A DNA stretch of 64,000 nt from Gottschalkia acidurici 9a (lineage in GTDB: Bacteria; Bacillota; Clostridia; Tissierellales; Gottschalkiaceae). Below, one piece after another: positions 35,553-45,615 of this stretch. The notes below the pieces were generated by a model. That model was not told where the DNA came from and made no database searches. It was given only the letters and a program-made list of their open reading frames with translations. Position 1 is the first letter of the stretch; each line of letters begins with the position of its first letter. The position numbers and the translations under genes were made by a program. The stretch spans positions 741,115 through 805,114 of the forward strand of contig NC_018664.1 in NCBI RefSeq assembly GCF_000299355.1. The letters run 5' to 3'.

Positions 35553-35660
35553 TTGACAATGACATCTAATTTGTTTATAATAATACATGAATATTAATAA
35601 ATATTAAAAAATAAATATTAACTATAACGATTTATAGAATGCATAAATAGTATTATAATA
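35553..35660 (+). promoter_or_regulatory. argGH promoter with probable ArgR boxes
   Basis: TTGACA (35553-35558), 17 bases, TATAAT (35576-35581). Just downstream, at 35586-35605, lies an AT-rich partly palindromic element beginning CATGAATATTAATAAAT, resembling an ArgR/AhrC box. A weaker box-like sequence is near 35640. Position after the -10 fits repression by arginine. Confidence 0.6.
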
Positions 35661-35757
35661 GTATATAGATAAAAAATTATATTTATAAGATTAGCGAATA
35701 GCTATATCATTTAAAGAAAGTCAATATTAAATGGAGATAATGGGGAGGAGACTTAAA

Positions 35758-36957
35758 ATGAAAGAAAAAGTTGTATTAGCATATTCAGGAGGACTGGATA
35801 CTTCAATAGTAATACCTTGGTTAAAAGAAAACTATAATATGGAAATAATAGCAGCTTGTATAAACGTTGGACAAGATGACGATATGGATAAAGTAAGAGA
35901 AAAGGCAATAGAGTCAGGAGCATCTAAAATATATATAGAAGATGTTAAAGAAGAGTTTGTGAAAGATTATGTGTTTAAAGCTATAAAAGCAAATGCAGTT
36001 TATGAAGATAAGTATTTAATGGGAACAGCTGTAGCAAGACCACTTATAGCTAAAAAGTTAGTTGAAATAGCTCATAAAGAAGGGGCAAAATATATTTGTC
36101 ATGGATGTACTGGTAAAGGAAATGACCAAGTAAGATTCGAAGCTGGAATAGCATCTATAGACTCAAGTATACAAATTATAGCACCTTGGAGAATTTGGGA
36201 TATAAGCTCAAGAGAAGATGCGATAGATTATGCAAATCAAAAAGGAATATCAGTTCCAGTAACAAAAGAAAAAATTTACTCAAGAGATATGAACTTAATG
36301 CACATAAGCCATGAGGGTGGACACTTAGAAGATCCTAAAAATGAGCATAAAGCAGAAGAATTATACTTAATGACTAAAACATTAGAGCAAGCTAAAGATG
36401 AACCAACTTATATAGAATTACATTTTGAAAAAGGAGTTCCTACAAAATTAGATGGAAAAGCAATGTCACCAGCTGAGCTTCTAGGTGAGCTAAACAGAAT
36501 TGGTGGAGAAAACGGTGTAGGTATAGTAGATATATTAGAGAATAGATTAGTAGGAATGAAATCAAGAGGAGTATATGAGTCACCAGGAGCTACAATATTA
36601 ATGGAAGCTCATAAGGACTTAGAAAAATTAACTTTAGATAAAATGACATATCACTTTAAACAAACTGTAGCTATAAAATACGGAGAACTTGTTTACGATG
36701 GATTATGGTTCAGTCAACTTAAGGAAGCACTAGATGCATTCATAGATTCAACACAAGAAACTGTTACAGGTTGGATAAAATTAAAACTTTATAAAGGAAA
36801 TATAATGATAGCTGGAATGGATTCACCTAATGCACTATATGATGAACAAATATCATCATTTGGAGCGAGTGATCTTTACGACCATAAAGATGCTGATGGA
36901 TTTATAAAATTATTTACATTACCATTAAAAATAAGATCTATGGCTAAAAACAAATAA
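35758..36957 (+). CDS. argG: Argininosuccinate synthase
   Basis: ArgG joins citrulline and aspartate using ATP. The pyrophosphatase P-loop [10 protein letters not shown] lies at residues 7-16. [12 protein letters not shown] and the C-terminal ESPGAT are also present. The ATG at 35758 has GGGGAGGAG upstream. An ORF start at 35731 falls before that site and is rejected. The 399-residue length is normal. It is followed by argH after 17 bases. Confidence 0.96.
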   Translation: MKEKVVLAYSGGLDTSIVIPWLKENYNMEIIAACINVGQDDDMDKVREKAIESGASKIYIEDVKEEFVKDYVFKAIKANAVYEDKYLMGTAVARPLIAKKLVEIAHKEGAKYICHGCTGKGNDQVRFEAGIASIDSSIQIIAPWRIWDISSREDAIDYANQKGISVPVTKEKIYSRDMNLMHISHEGGHLEDPKNEHKAEELYLMTKTLEQAKDEPTYIELHFEKGVPTKLDGKAMSPAELLGELNRIGGENGVGIVDILENRLVGMKSRGVYESPGATILMEAHKDLEKLTLDKMTYHFKQTVAIKYGELVYDGLWFSQLKEALDAFIDSTQETVTGWIKLKLYKGNIMIAGMDSPNALYDEQISSFGASDLYDHKDADGFIKLFTLPLKIRSMAKNK

Positions 36958-36974
36958 ATTAGGCGGTGTATTTT

Positions 36975-38288
36975 ATGAAACTTTGGGGTGGAAGATTCCA
37001 AAAAGAAGAAAACAAACTAATGGAAGACTTCAACAGCTCTCTTCCATTTGATAAAAGACTATATAAGCAAGATATAACAGGAAGTATAGCTCATGTACAG
37101 ATGCTTGCTAAAAGTGGAATACTGACAGAAGTTGAAAAAGAGCAGATCATGTCTGGACTTGAAACTATACTTAAGGATATAGAAGAAGGTAAGCTTTTAA
37201 TAGAGGGAAGCGAAGATATTCATACATTTGTAGAGTCAAACCTTATTCAAAGAATAGGAGATGTGGGAAAAAAACTACACACTTCTAGAAGTAGAAATGA
37301 CCAAGTGGCACTAGATATGAGAATGTTTGCTAAAGAAAATGGTCAAATGGTAGCAGATATGTTAGAAGATCTAGGTGAAACTATAAAAAGATTAGGTGAA
37401 GAAAATAACTATCTAATGCCAGGATATACTCATTTACAAAGAGCACAAGTAGTTACATTTAAACACCACATGATGGCTTATAATAGTATGTTTGGAAGAG
37501 ATAAAAAAAGACTTTTAAATTGTTTAGATATTTTAGACGAGTCACCACTAGGGTGTGGAGCATTAGCTGGAACTACTCACTCTATAGATAGAGCATATAC
37601 AGCAGAAAAATTAGGATTTAAAAAACCAGTAGATAATTTTATGGATGGGGTAAGTGACAGAGATTATTTACTAGAAATGCTTTCATCATTTTCAATTATA
37701 ATGATGCACTTAAGTAGATTAAGTGAAGAACTTATAATATGGAGTAGTCAAGAATTTAGATTTGTCCAAATAGATGATGCTTATGCAACTGGAAGCAGCA
37801 TAATGCCACAAAAGAAAAACCCAGATGCAGCTGAGCTTATAAGAGGAAAAACAGGTAGAGTATATGGTGCACTTATGGGAATGCTTACTACTATGAAAGG
37901 TATACCTTTAGCATATAACAAAGATATGCAAGAGGATAAGCAACAGTTTTTTGATGCACTAGATACAGTTACAGCTTGTTTATCTATAATGAACGAAATG
38001 CTGAAAACACTAAAAGTAAATAAAGATGTTTTAAGAAGTGCAGTAAAAGCAGGTTTCTTAAATGCGACAGAAGTGGCAGATTATTTAGTAAATAAAGGTG
38101 TAGCGTTTAGAGATGCTCATAAAATAGTAGGAGAAATAGTTATATTATGTGAATCTAAAGGTGTGGCTATAGAAGATTTATCTTTAGAAGAATTAAATGG
38201 AGTAGATCCTAACTTTACAGAAGACATATATGATTTCATAGATTATGATCAAGTTTTTAATAAAGGTATAAAAAGAGAATTATTATAA
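36975..38288 (+). CDS. argH: Argininosuccinate lyase
   Basis: ArgH splits argininosuccinate into arginine and fumarate. It begins MKLWGGRFQKEENKLMEDF and has TSRSRNDQVALD, GYTHLQRAQ and the superfamily signature GSSIMPQKKNPD (about residue 275). The ATG at 36975 is chosen because AGGCGGTG precedes it. The GTG at 36966 lies inside that site. The 437-residue length is slightly shorter than usual. It forms an operon with argG and ends at a terminator. Confidence 0.96.
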   Translation: MKLWGGRFQKEENKLMEDFNSSLPFDKRLYKQDITGSIAHVQMLAKSGILTEVEKEQIMSGLETILKDIEEGKLLIEGSEDIHTFVESNLIQRIGDVGKKLHTSRSRNDQVALDMRMFAKENGQMVADMLEDLGETIKRLGEENNYLMPGYTHLQRAQVVTFKHHMMAYNSMFGRDKKRLLNCLDILDESPLGCGALAGTTHSIDRAYTAEKLGFKKPVDNFMDGVSDRDYLLEMLSSFSIIMMHLSRLSEELIIWSSQEFRFVQIDDAYATGSSIMPQKKNPDAAELIRGKTGRVYGALMGMLTTMKGIPLAYNKDMQEDKQQFFDALDTVTACLSIMNEMLKTLKVNKDVLRSAVKAGFLNATEVADYLVNKGVAFRDAHKIVGEIVILCESKGVAIEDLSLEELNGVDPNFTEDIYDFIDYDQVFNKGIKRELL

Positions 38289-38291
38289 ATA

Positions 38292-38338
38292 AAAAGCAGT
38301 TATATTTATCAAAAAGGATAAATATAACTGTTTTTTAT
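38292..38338 (+). terminator. Terminator after argH
   Basis: A 14-bp stem (38296-38309 with 38316-38329) is followed by T6 and further T-rich sequence. Confidence 0.9.
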
Positions 38339-38410
38339 TTGAAATAACAGTAAAAATACGACTACAAAATATGCTATAATATAAGCTGTACAGAAAGAAG
38401 GTGCAGAAAT

Positions 38411-39142
38411 TTGATTGGAATAAAAGACAAGATAGTGTTTATCCTGATTTGTATAGTTTTGGGGGTAATACTTTCTATCCAATTTAAAACAGTGGTAAGC
38501 ACAGTTGGAGAAGGTGTTAATCCAAATCAAAGGGGAAAGCAATTATCATTAGAATATGAAAAGCTACAAGATCAAAAAGAAGAATTAAAAAGTAAACTAG
38601 ATGATGTAGAAAAAGAAATAAAAAAGCACGTAGATATTGAAAAGGATAAAGATGCTCATGTTGAAAAATTATATAGTGAATTAGAAAAATATAAGATGTT
38701 TGTTGGATACAGTACCATAAAAGGGCCAGGAATTAGTATAGAAATAAATGAGCCATCTATGCAAATGAAAATGGGAGAAGAAAGTAGTATACTAATTGCA
38801 AACTATGATCTTATATTACAATTAATAAGCAGATTAAATGACTTAGGAGCAGAAGCTATATCTATAAATGATCAAAGATATACTAACTACACTAGCTTAC
38901 AGCCAGATGTTAATCGTATAAAGATAAATGGCATATCAGTTTCACCACCATTTATAATTAATGTAATAGGAAATGCTGAGGAACTTCAAAGAGGATTAAA
39001 GGTTAAAGGAAATGTAATGTGGGATATGGAGCATAGATACTTATATGGTGTTAAAATTAAAGAATCTGGAAATATAATCATACCTAAGTATACAAAAATA
39101 GAAAAACTAAAGTATGCTAAGCCTAGCAAAGGTAATAACTAA
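38411..39142 (+). CDS. DUF881 family protein, single-span with coiled coil
   Basis: This 243-residue protein has an N-terminal transmembrane helix (about 8-28), a coiled coil (about 50-100) and a DUF881 domain with TIKGPGISIEI, LIANYDLILQLISRLN and GNAEELQRGL. The family is often near cell-division or sporulation genes. The start is TTG, behind AAGAAGGTG. It is alone between two terminators, so its context gives no further clue. It is probably extracytoplasmic. Confidence 0.82.
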   Translation: MIGIKDKIVFILICIVLGVILSIQFKTVVSTVGEGVNPNQRGKQLSLEYEKLQDQKEELKSKLDDVEKEIKKHVDIEKDKDAHVEKLYSELEKYKMFVGYSTIKGPGISIEINEPSMQMKMGEESSILIANYDLILQLISRLNDLGAEAISINDQRYTNYTSLQPDVNRIKINGISVSPPFIINVIGNAEELQRGLKVKGNVMWDMEHRYLYGVKIKESGNIIIPKYTKIEKLKYAKPSKGNN

Positions 39143-39143
39143 T

Positions 39144-39187
39144 AATAAAGTATAAAAAGAAAAAATTCTTTTTATACTTTATTATTT
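39144..39187 (+). terminator. Terminator after the DUF881 gene
   Basis: AATAAAGTATAAAAAG and CTTTTTATACTTTATT form a 16-bp perfect stem, followed by ATTTTAA. Confidence 0.85.
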
Positions 39188-39221
39188 TAAGGTTAAACTA
39201 TGTTTAACTGGAGGTATGAAA

Positions 39222-40574
39222 ATGAAAAAGATATTAATAATGATAGTTGTGTTATCCGTTATCGCAACTTCTTGCAACAATAAACAGAATAAAAAGATAA
39301 AACAAAATGAGCTAAATGAAGAAAATAAAAAACTGGTAGAAGATATAAGAAATTATACTGGGCAAGAATTAGAGCCTAATGTAAACTATATTCCAATAAA
39401 AGATGATAATAGAATTACTAAAAATATGGTTAAAAATATTTATGACATAACATTAAATAAGTTAAAGAATTTCGATAAAAACACTCTAACAGGAAAATTA
39501 AATTATCTAAGATTAGTAGAAGTATATGATACACAAATACCAAATAATATAAATGTAGATATACTATATGATAAATATAATATACCTTTTGACTATATGC
39601 TCATAACTAGCCAAGATGGACAAATTTATGAGAAACCTAATACTAATTCTAGTATTGCATATAAAGCAGAGTATCTATCTAAGATAAAGCTAGAAGGAAA
39701 ATTAATTGGAGACGATAATAAAGAATGGTATATAGTATCTTGGACAGAAGATAATGATACTTTATATGGATATGCACCAACAAGCATAGGAGAATTTAGA
39801 ACCTTCAAATTTCAAAAAATGATAGAGGAAATAGAAAGACTAGATCAAGAGATGGCTATTATGAATTACGGGTATATTTCTAACTATAAAAATAAAAATG
39901 GAACAGCACCATTATTAAATGGAGAGTCTATAGATCAATATGGAATACAAGCATATCAAAGTGCTGACGCATACCCTAATCTAGAAAATAGAAGTGAATT
40001 TAGATATATTCCAGATGGAATGATAGTATTTATATTAGAGGAAAAAGGAGATTTTTATAAAGTATCCAATTTTGAATATGAAGGTGAGTATTGGGTACAC
40101 AAGAAATATGTGTCTTTTGAAAATAACATATCTAGTCTGACAAAAGCAGTTGTTATAGATACTACTAATCAAAATGAAGCTGTATTTGAAAAGAGAGATA
40201 ATGTATGGACTATAATTTCATATACTCTAGCAACTACTGGAGCAAAAGAAAAATATAAATATGAAACTCCTAAAGGAAGATTCAAGGTTCAAGAGAAAAG
40301 AGATAAGTTCTACTATATAAATGATGAAACTAAGGAATTAGCTGGATATGGCCCTTATGGCACTAGATTTACAGCTGGAGCATATATACATGGAGTACCA
40401 ATAGATTTTCAAAAGAAAGATGGTAAAAATATAGACCCAGGTATGAAAGAATACTTAGCTACCATAGGAACTACTCCAAGGTCTCATAAGTGTGTTAGAA
40501 ACTATACTAGTCATGCTAAATTTGTATATGATTGGGCAGATCTTACAAGTACATCAGTTATAGTTATAGATTAG
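39222..40574 (+). CDS. Lipoprotein L,D-transpeptidase (YkuD domain)
   Basis: A signal peptide ends in a lipobox-like VIATSC, with the Cys near residue 18. A charged linker and SH3-like beta domains follow (about 110-290), then a C-terminal YkuD domain. There AYIHGVPI provides the conserved His, and SHKCVRNY provides the nucleophile Cys. The usual SHGC is SHKC here. It probably forms 3-3 peptidoglycan crosslinks or attaches to wall peptides. The ATG at 39222 is chosen, since GGAGG overlaps the vicinity of the ATG at 39216 too closely. Confidence 0.83.
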   Translation: MKKILIMIVVLSVIATSCNNKQNKKIKQNELNEENKKLVEDIRNYTGQELEPNVNYIPIKDDNRITKNMVKNIYDITLNKLKNFDKNTLTGKLNYLRLVEVYDTQIPNNINVDILYDKYNIPFDYMLITSQDGQIYEKPNTNSSIAYKAEYLSKIKLEGKLIGDDNKEWYIVSWTEDNDTLYGYAPTSIGEFRTFKFQKMIEEIERLDQEMAIMNYGYISNYKNKNGTAPLLNGESIDQYGIQAYQSADAYPNLENRSEFRYIPDGMIVFILEEKGDFYKVSNFEYEGEYWVHKKYVSFENNISSLTKAVVIDTTNQNEAVFEKRDNVWTIISYTLATTGAKEKYKYETPKGRFKVQEKRDKFYYINDETKELAGYGPYGTRFTAGAYIHGVPIDFQKKDGKNIDPGMKEYLATIGTTPRSHKCVRNYTSHAKFVYDWADLTSTSVIVID

Positions 40575-40673
40575 GTTAAAAAATAAATTAATATAAAAAT
40601 AAAAATAAGTATAGCACATTTAAATATATGTGTTATAATGTATAATATAATAATTCGAAAAAGGGGAGATATT

Positions 40674-43031
40674 ATGGCTTTCAAATATATAAAATGGTTT
40701 GATGAAGTAGATAAAGAAGATATACCACTAGTAGGTGGTAAAGGAGCAAACTTAGGAGAGTTAACTACAAAAGGTGTAAAAGTTCCTCCAGGATTTTGCG
40801 TTACTGCATCAGCATATTCAGATTTTATAGAAAAAGCAAACTTACAAGATAAAATATTAGACATACTAAAAGATTTAGATACAGAAGATACTACTGAATT
40901 AGAAACAAAAAGTGCAGAAGTAAGAATGTTAATAATACAAGCAGAAATCCCTGAAGACATTAAAAAAGACATAATAGATGCTTATGAAGAATTTAGTAAA
41001 AAAGTAAATGTTAAAGATCCAGAAGTAGCTATCAGAAGTTCAGCTACAGCAGAAGATTTACCAGATGCATCTTTTGCAGGACAACAAGATACTTACTTAC
41101 ACATAAATGGAACAGAAGAAGTTATAACTCATATAAAAAGATGCTGGGCATCACTTTGGACAGGTAGAGCTATATACTACAGACAAGACCAAGGATTTAA
41201 ACATGAAGAAGTGGCACTAAGTGTTGTAGTTCAAAAAATGGTAAATAGTAAAGTAGCAGGGGTTATGTTCACTGCAAACCCTATAACAAGTGCTCCAGAT
41301 GAAATATTAATAAATGCTAGCTGGGGATTAGGAGAAGCTGTAGTATCAGGAATGGTTACTCCAGACGACTTTGTGTTAAGCAAATCTCCACTATCAATAA
41401 TAGAGAGAAACGTAGCAGAAAAAAATATAATGGTAATAAAAAACAATGATGATGTAGGAACTATAGAAGTTCATGTATCAGAATTCTTAGGTGAAGAATT
41501 TGTAAATAAACAATGTTTAACGGATATAGAAGTAGCTGATTTAGCTAGAAATGGTATGGCAATAGAAAACCTATACAAATCACCTCAAGATATAGAGTGG
41601 GGACTAGATTCAGATACAGGAGAATTATATATACTACAATCAAGACCAATAACTACTTTAAAAGAGACAAAAGCTCAAGAAACTAATGTTCAAGTAGAAG
41701 AATTAAAATCATTAGTTAGAGGATTAGGAGCTTCACCAGGAATCGGTAGTGGTAAAGTTAAAAACATAAAAGATATATCTGAAATAGATAGAATAGAAGA
41801 TGGAGATATTCTAGTAACTGTTATGACTAACCCAGATATGGTTCCAGCTATGAGAAAAGCAGCTGCTGTAGTTACAGATGAAGGTGGTAGAACTTGTCAT
41901 GCGGCTATAGTATCTAGAGAGTTAGGAATTCCATGTATAGTAGGAGCTAAAAACGGTAGCGAAATACTTACAGAAGGAATGGAAGTTACAGTAGATTCAA
42001 CTCGTGGAGTAGTATATGAAGGAATAGTTATGCAACAAAAAGAAAAATCAGCTGAAAAATCTTCTGAATCTACAGTAGGAATAAGTGAAGATATAATAAG
42101 CCAACTTACAGCTCCAATAACTGCAACAAAGCTATATATGAACCTTGGAGAGCCATCAATGATAGAAAAATATAAGAACTTACCATTTGATGGAATCGGA
42201 CTTATGAGAACAGAACTTATATTTAATAATGAAATAGGAGCACATCCTATGTATTTATTAAAGACAGGTCAAGGAGATATACTAATAGAAAAAATGTCTC
42301 AAGCTATAACTAAAGTTGCTCAGGAATTATATCCAAGACCATTAGTTGTAAGATTAAGTGACTTTAGAACTAATGAGTTTAGAGGACTTAAAGGTGGAGA
42401 CGAAGTTGAGCCTATAGAAGCTAACCCAATGATTGGTTGGAGAGGTGTTTCAAGATATATCTCTGAGGAATACGAAGAAGGATTCAGACTAGAGTGTAAA
42501 GCTATAAGAAAAGTAAGAGAAGAATTTGGACTATCAAATGTATATGTAATGCTTCCATTTGTAAGAACTACATGGGAACTTATAAAAGTAAAAGAAATAA
42601 TGGCTAGTGAAGGATTAGTTCAAAGCAATGACTTTAAAATCTGGATAATGGCAGAAGTTCCATCAGTAATATTCCAAGCAGAAGAATTTGCTCAATTAGT
42701 AGACGGATTCAGTATAGGAAGTAATGACTTAACACAATTAACTTTAGGAGCAGATAGAGACTCAGGTATATTAAACAGCATGGGATACTTTGATGAAAGA
42801 AATCCAGCTATAAAAACAGCTATAAAAATGCTTATAGATGCGGCTCATAAATATGGAAAAACTGTTTCAATCTGTGGTCAAGGTCCATCAACTTACCCAG
42901 AATTTGCAGAATTCCTAGTTCAAGCTGGAATAGATAGTATCAGTGTAAATCCAGATACTGTAGCATACACTAGAAGATTAGTAGCTTCAGTTGAACAAAA
43001 AATAATATTAAACAAGTTAAGAGGATTATAA
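40674..43031 (+). CDS. ppsA: Phosphoenolpyruvate synthase
   Basis: PpsA converts pyruvate and ATP to PEP, AMP and phosphate. It starts KYIKWFDEVDKEDIPLVGGK and has an ATP-grasp domain. The phosphohistidine loop is DEGGRTCHAAIVSRELGIPC, and the PEP-utilising barrel includes SIGSNDLTQL and a Cys loop ICGQGPS. At 786 residues it matches PpsA rather than pyruvate phosphate dikinase (about 870). The ATG at 40674 sits behind AAAGGGGAG. Monocistronic. Confidence 0.93.
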   Translation: MAFKYIKWFDEVDKEDIPLVGGKGANLGELTTKGVKVPPGFCVTASAYSDFIEKANLQDKILDILKDLDTEDTTELETKSAEVRMLIIQAEIPEDIKKDIIDAYEEFSKKVNVKDPEVAIRSSATAEDLPDASFAGQQDTYLHINGTEEVITHIKRCWASLWTGRAIYYRQDQGFKHEEVALSVVVQKMVNSKVAGVMFTANPITSAPDEILINASWGLGEAVVSGMVTPDDFVLSKSPLSIIERNVAEKNIMVIKNNDDVGTIEVHVSEFLGEEFVNKQCLTDIEVADLARNGMAIENLYKSPQDIEWGLDSDTGELYILQSRPITTLKETKAQETNVQVEELKSLVRGLGASPGIGSGKVKNIKDISEIDRIEDGDILVTVMTNPDMVPAMRKAAAVVTDEGGRTCHAAIVSRELGIPCIVGAKNGSEILTEGMEVTVDSTRGVVYEGIVMQQKEKSAEKSSESTVGISEDIISQLTAPITATKLYMNLGEPSMIEKYKNLPFDGIGLMRTELIFNNEIGAHPMYLLKTGQGDILIEKMSQAITKVAQELYPRPLVVRLSDFRTNEFRGLKGGDEVEPIEANPMIGWRGVSRYISEEYEEGFRLECKAIRKVREEFGLSNVYVMLPFVRTTWELIKVKEIMASEGLVQSNDFKIWIMAEVPSVIFQAEEFAQLVDGFSIGSNDLTQLTLGADRDSGILNSMGYFDERNPAIKTAIKMLIDAAHKYGKTVSICGQGPSTYPEFAEFLVQAGIDSISVNPDTVAYTRRLVASVEQKIILNKLRGL

Positions 43032-43051
43032 TATAAAAAAATATAAATTTT

Positions 43052-43078
43052 AATAGACTACCACTAGGTAGTCTATTA
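43052..43078 (+). terminator. Terminator after ppsA
   Basis: AATAGACTACC and GGTAGTCTATT, 11-bp perfect stem with a 4-base loop, then T-rich sequence. Confidence 0.75.
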
Positions 43079-43108
43079 ATTTATATAAAAATTTAAAGGA
43101 GAATAATT

Positions 43109-43552
43109 ATGAGTAATGTTTATAATATAGAGGAAAAACATTTAATAAAATGTGGAGAACTATTTGTAAAAGCATTTAATGCTAATCCATGGAATGATAA
43201 TTGGACGGTCGATAATGCTTATAAAAGATTAAAAGATATTTACTCAACTCCTAACTTTATAGGACTAGTATATATAGAAAATGATGAAGTGAAAGGTGCA
43301 GTTCTAGGAAACTGTGAAACATGGTATGATGGAACAGACTATAATCTAAAGGAAATATTTATAGATGTAGACCATAAAGGCCGAGGAATTGGAAGTACAA
43401 TTATTGAAGAATTAGAGTCAAAACTAAATACATTAAATATAAATAAGATTATACTAAATACTTTAAGAGCTAAAGAGGTATCAAATTTCTATATAAAAAA
43501 TGAGTATAAGGAATTAGAAGATGTAGTTACTATGAGTAAATACATAAAGTAA
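43109..43552 (+). CDS. GNAT family N-acetyltransferase
   Basis: This 147-residue acetyltransferase has the acetyl-CoA pyrophosphate loop HKGRGIGSTI near residue 90. The preceding strand LKEIFIDVD and the C-terminal SNFYIKNEYKE are typical of GNAT proteins. The acceptor is unknown. The start has AAAGGAG. It stands alone between terminators. Confidence 0.85.
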   Translation: MSNVYNIEEKHLIKCGELFVKAFNANPWNDNWTVDNAYKRLKDIYSTPNFIGLVYIENDEVKGAVLGNCETWYDGTDYNLKEIFIDVDHKGRGIGSTIIEELESKLNTLNINKIILNTLRAKEVSNFYIKNEYKELEDVVTMSKYIK

Positions 43553-43585
43553 GAGAACCTCAATTTTGGGAGTTCTCTTATTTTG
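43551..43585 (+). terminator. Terminator after the GNAT gene
   Basis: AAGAGAACCTC and GAGTTCTCTT form a stem followed by ATTTTG. Confidence 0.7.
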
Positions 43586-43682
43586 CATACTTACAAGTCT
43601 TAAATAGCTCCTTATTGTGATATAGTAATATAGGCAGTAAATTAAGTGACTAAAGATAATACCTAGAAGGACATATTATGAC

Positions 43683-43742
43683 TTGACATATACGATAAGT
43701 AAACGTATACTTATATTTGTAATACATAGTACCTTGTATTAC
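43683..43742 (+). promoter_or_regulatory. Promoter with overlapping palindromic PadR-type operator
   Basis: TTGACA (43683-43688), 17 bases, TATACT (43706-43711). Immediately after, GTAATACA (43719-43726), 8 bases, TGTATTAC (43735-43742) forms a perfect palindrome at the expected start of transcription. PadR proteins bind TACA/ATGT-N8 palindromes, and a PadR gene is in this operon, so autorepression is likely. Confidence 0.7.
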
Positions 43743-43805
43743 AAAGTACCGTGTTTTATAGAAAGGTAATCAAAGTTTTAATTATTCTAATAGGAGGTAT
43801 TTACT

Positions 43806-44390
43806 TTGAATAAGAAAGAGTTCTTAAATAAACTATATATTAGCCTAAGAAATATCACTGAAGCAGAAAAAAGGGAGATAATGGAGGATTACGAAGAGCA
43901 TTTTAATGTTGGAATAGAGAGAGGCTTAAGTGAGGAAGAGATATCAAAAAAATTAGGAAATCCTGAACATATAGGTAGACAATATAAGTACAATTCTCTG
44001 GTAAACAAAGCTGAGGAAAACACAACTCCTTTAAATATAATGAGAGTTTTAATATCTGGTATAGGATTAGGTTTCTTTAATTTAGTATTAGGTCTACCAA
44101 TTGTAGCTACTATAGTTGCCTTACTTATATCAGGATTAGCAGTGGGGCTATCTATGGGAATCGCAGGAGTTAGTATTTCTATAGCAAGTTTATTAGAGCC
44201 GCTAAACTTACCATTCATTAATATGGTATACATTCCAAATATGGCTAGTAGGTTCATGTTATTTTTCTTAGGAATAGGAGTATTTTTATTAAGTATTGCA
44301 TCTACAATAGGAGTTTTTAAATTAACACAAGTATTCTTCAAAGGCATATTAAAATATATAAAGGCAAATGCAAAAATAATTACAGGATAA
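43806..44390 (+). CDS. DUF1700/HAAS domain membrane protein
   Basis: This protein has a cytosolic HAAS-like helical domain (about 1-60, with EIMEDYEEHFNVG and GNPEHIGRQ), then at least three hydrophobic segments. HAAS/DUF1700 proteins pair with PadR regulators and with DUF4097 adhesin-like proteins, which is the gene order here. The start is TTG, behind AGGAGG. It is first in the operon behind the palindromic operator. Confidence 0.85.
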   Translation: MNKKEFLNKLYISLRNITEAEKREIMEDYEEHFNVGIERGLSEEEISKKLGNPEHIGRQYKYNSLVNKAEENTTPLNIMRVLISGIGLGFFNLVLGLPIVATIVALLISGLAVGLSMGIAGVSISIASLLEPLNLPFINMVYIPNMASRFMLFFLGIGVFLLSIASTIGVFKLTQVFFKGILKYIKANAKIITG

Positions 44391-44429
44391 GCAGCTAAAA
44401 ATCTCGCTTAATGGAGAGGATGAAAATCA

Positions 44430-44744
44430 TTGAACTCACAATTTAAAAAGGGAGTCTTAGAACTATGCGTTTTGTGTGCTCTTTCTCAAAAAGACTGTTA
44501 TGGATATGAGCTAGTTGAGACTATATCTGAAAATATACAAATATCAGAGGGTACAATCTATCCACTATTAAGGAAACTAGTGAAAGAAGAGTATTGTACA
44601 ACATACTTGAAAGAATCTCAAGAGGGGCCGCCTAGAAAATATTACACTCTCACAGAACTAGGAGTAGAAACAAAGAACAAACTAATAAAAGAGTGGTACG
44701 AATTTATAGATGGAGTAGAAGGAATATTGTCTAAAGTAAAGTAA
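44430..44744 (+). CDS. PadR family transcriptional regulator
   Basis: This 104-residue winged-helix repressor has the PadR core: [36 protein letters not shown], and [13 protein letters not shown]. It likely represses its own operon at the palindrome 43719-43742. The start is TTG with GGAGAGG upstream. It is located between the two membrane-linked genes it probably controls. Confidence 0.9.
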   Translation: MNSQFKKGVLELCVLCALSQKDCYGYELVETISENIQISEGTIYPLLRKLVKEEYCTTYLKESQEGPPRKYYTLTELGVETKNKLIKEWYEFIDGVEGILSKVK

Positions 44745-44760
44745 AAGGAGTGATGAATTT

Positions 44761-45528
44761 ATGGAAATTAAAAGGATAGTTATAGTATGTATTATAGTAG
44801 GATTGATATCTATCTTAATAGCAGGTGCACTGTACTTGATGGGAGGATATAAAATCTTCAATACTCAGGATAACTATAGTATTGAGACTAAAGGTAGAAA
44901 AATAGCTAAAGAAGAATCTATAGAAAATGTAGAATCGATAAAGATAAAAGCTAGTATATCAAATGTTTACTTTCAGTATAGTGATGAGGACATCTTAAAA
45001 CTAGAACTTATAAACCCTCTTAAAAAGTCAGAGGATCCAATTATAATAAATAATATTAATAATACTTTAACAGTAGATATCAATAAAGTTAATAAAGGGC
45101 TAAATTTGAAAAACGACATAATGAAAGGTAAGGTTGGTTCAACTCTTAAGATATCTATACCTAATAAGTATAAAGGTGATATGGATATTACATCAGATAT
45201 AGGTGAACTTGAAGGGGAATATTCGGGTAAAAATCTAAACTTAAATACAAAACTAGGGGATATAGATGTAAAAATAAATGAAATAGAATCTGGTAAAATA
45301 GTTACAGATATAGGAGAAATAAAATTAAAAGTAAATGAAAATAATAACTTAACTTTTGATATAAAGACGAGTGTAGGAGAAATAGAAAATAAATTAAGAA
45401 GTACTAAACTTAACAGCTCTGATAATAGTTTTCCTGGAATGTCACAAAAAATGAACTTTGACATGAATGAAGGTGGAAGTTTAATAAAGTTAGAATCTAG
45501 ATTAGGAGATATAGAGGTATATAACTAA
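44761..45528 (+). CDS. DUF4097 (adhesin-like beta-repeat) membrane-anchored protein
   Basis: This 255-residue protein has one N-terminal transmembrane segment (about 5-29), then a Gly/Ile/Lys-rich region with repeated short beta strands (GDIDVKI, GEIKLKV, GEIENKL, GDIEVYN) typical of DUF4097. Such proteins sit on the outer membrane face and accompany PadR/HAAS operons, perhaps in envelope stress sensing. The start is 16 bases after padR, behind AAAGGAG. The operon ends at a two-way terminator. Confidence 0.8.
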   Translation: MEIKRIVIVCIIVGLISILIAGALYLMGGYKIFNTQDNYSIETKGRKIAKEESIENVESIKIKASISNVYFQYSDEDILKLELINPLKKSEDPIIINNINNTLTVDINKVNKGLNLKNDIMKGKVGSTLKISIPNKYKGDMDITSDIGELEGEYSGKNLNLNTKLGDIDVKINEIESGKIVTDIGEIKLKVNENNNLTFDIKTSVGEIENKLRSTKLNSSDNSFPGMSQKMNFDMNEGGSLIKLESRLGDIEVYN

Positions 45529-45537
45529 TATTAGTAT

Positions 45538-45584
45538 AAAAAACAGACTAGATATTTAAGTTTATCTAGTCTGTTTTACTTTTC
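45538..45584. terminator. Bidirectional terminator between the PadR operon and metQ
   Basis: AAACAGACTAGATA pairs with TATCTAGTCTGTTT, flanked by A and T tracts. It serves both convergent operons. Confidence 0.85.
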
Positions 45585-45615
45585 TAATAATGAGAACCCT
45601 ATTCGTGTAAATCAC

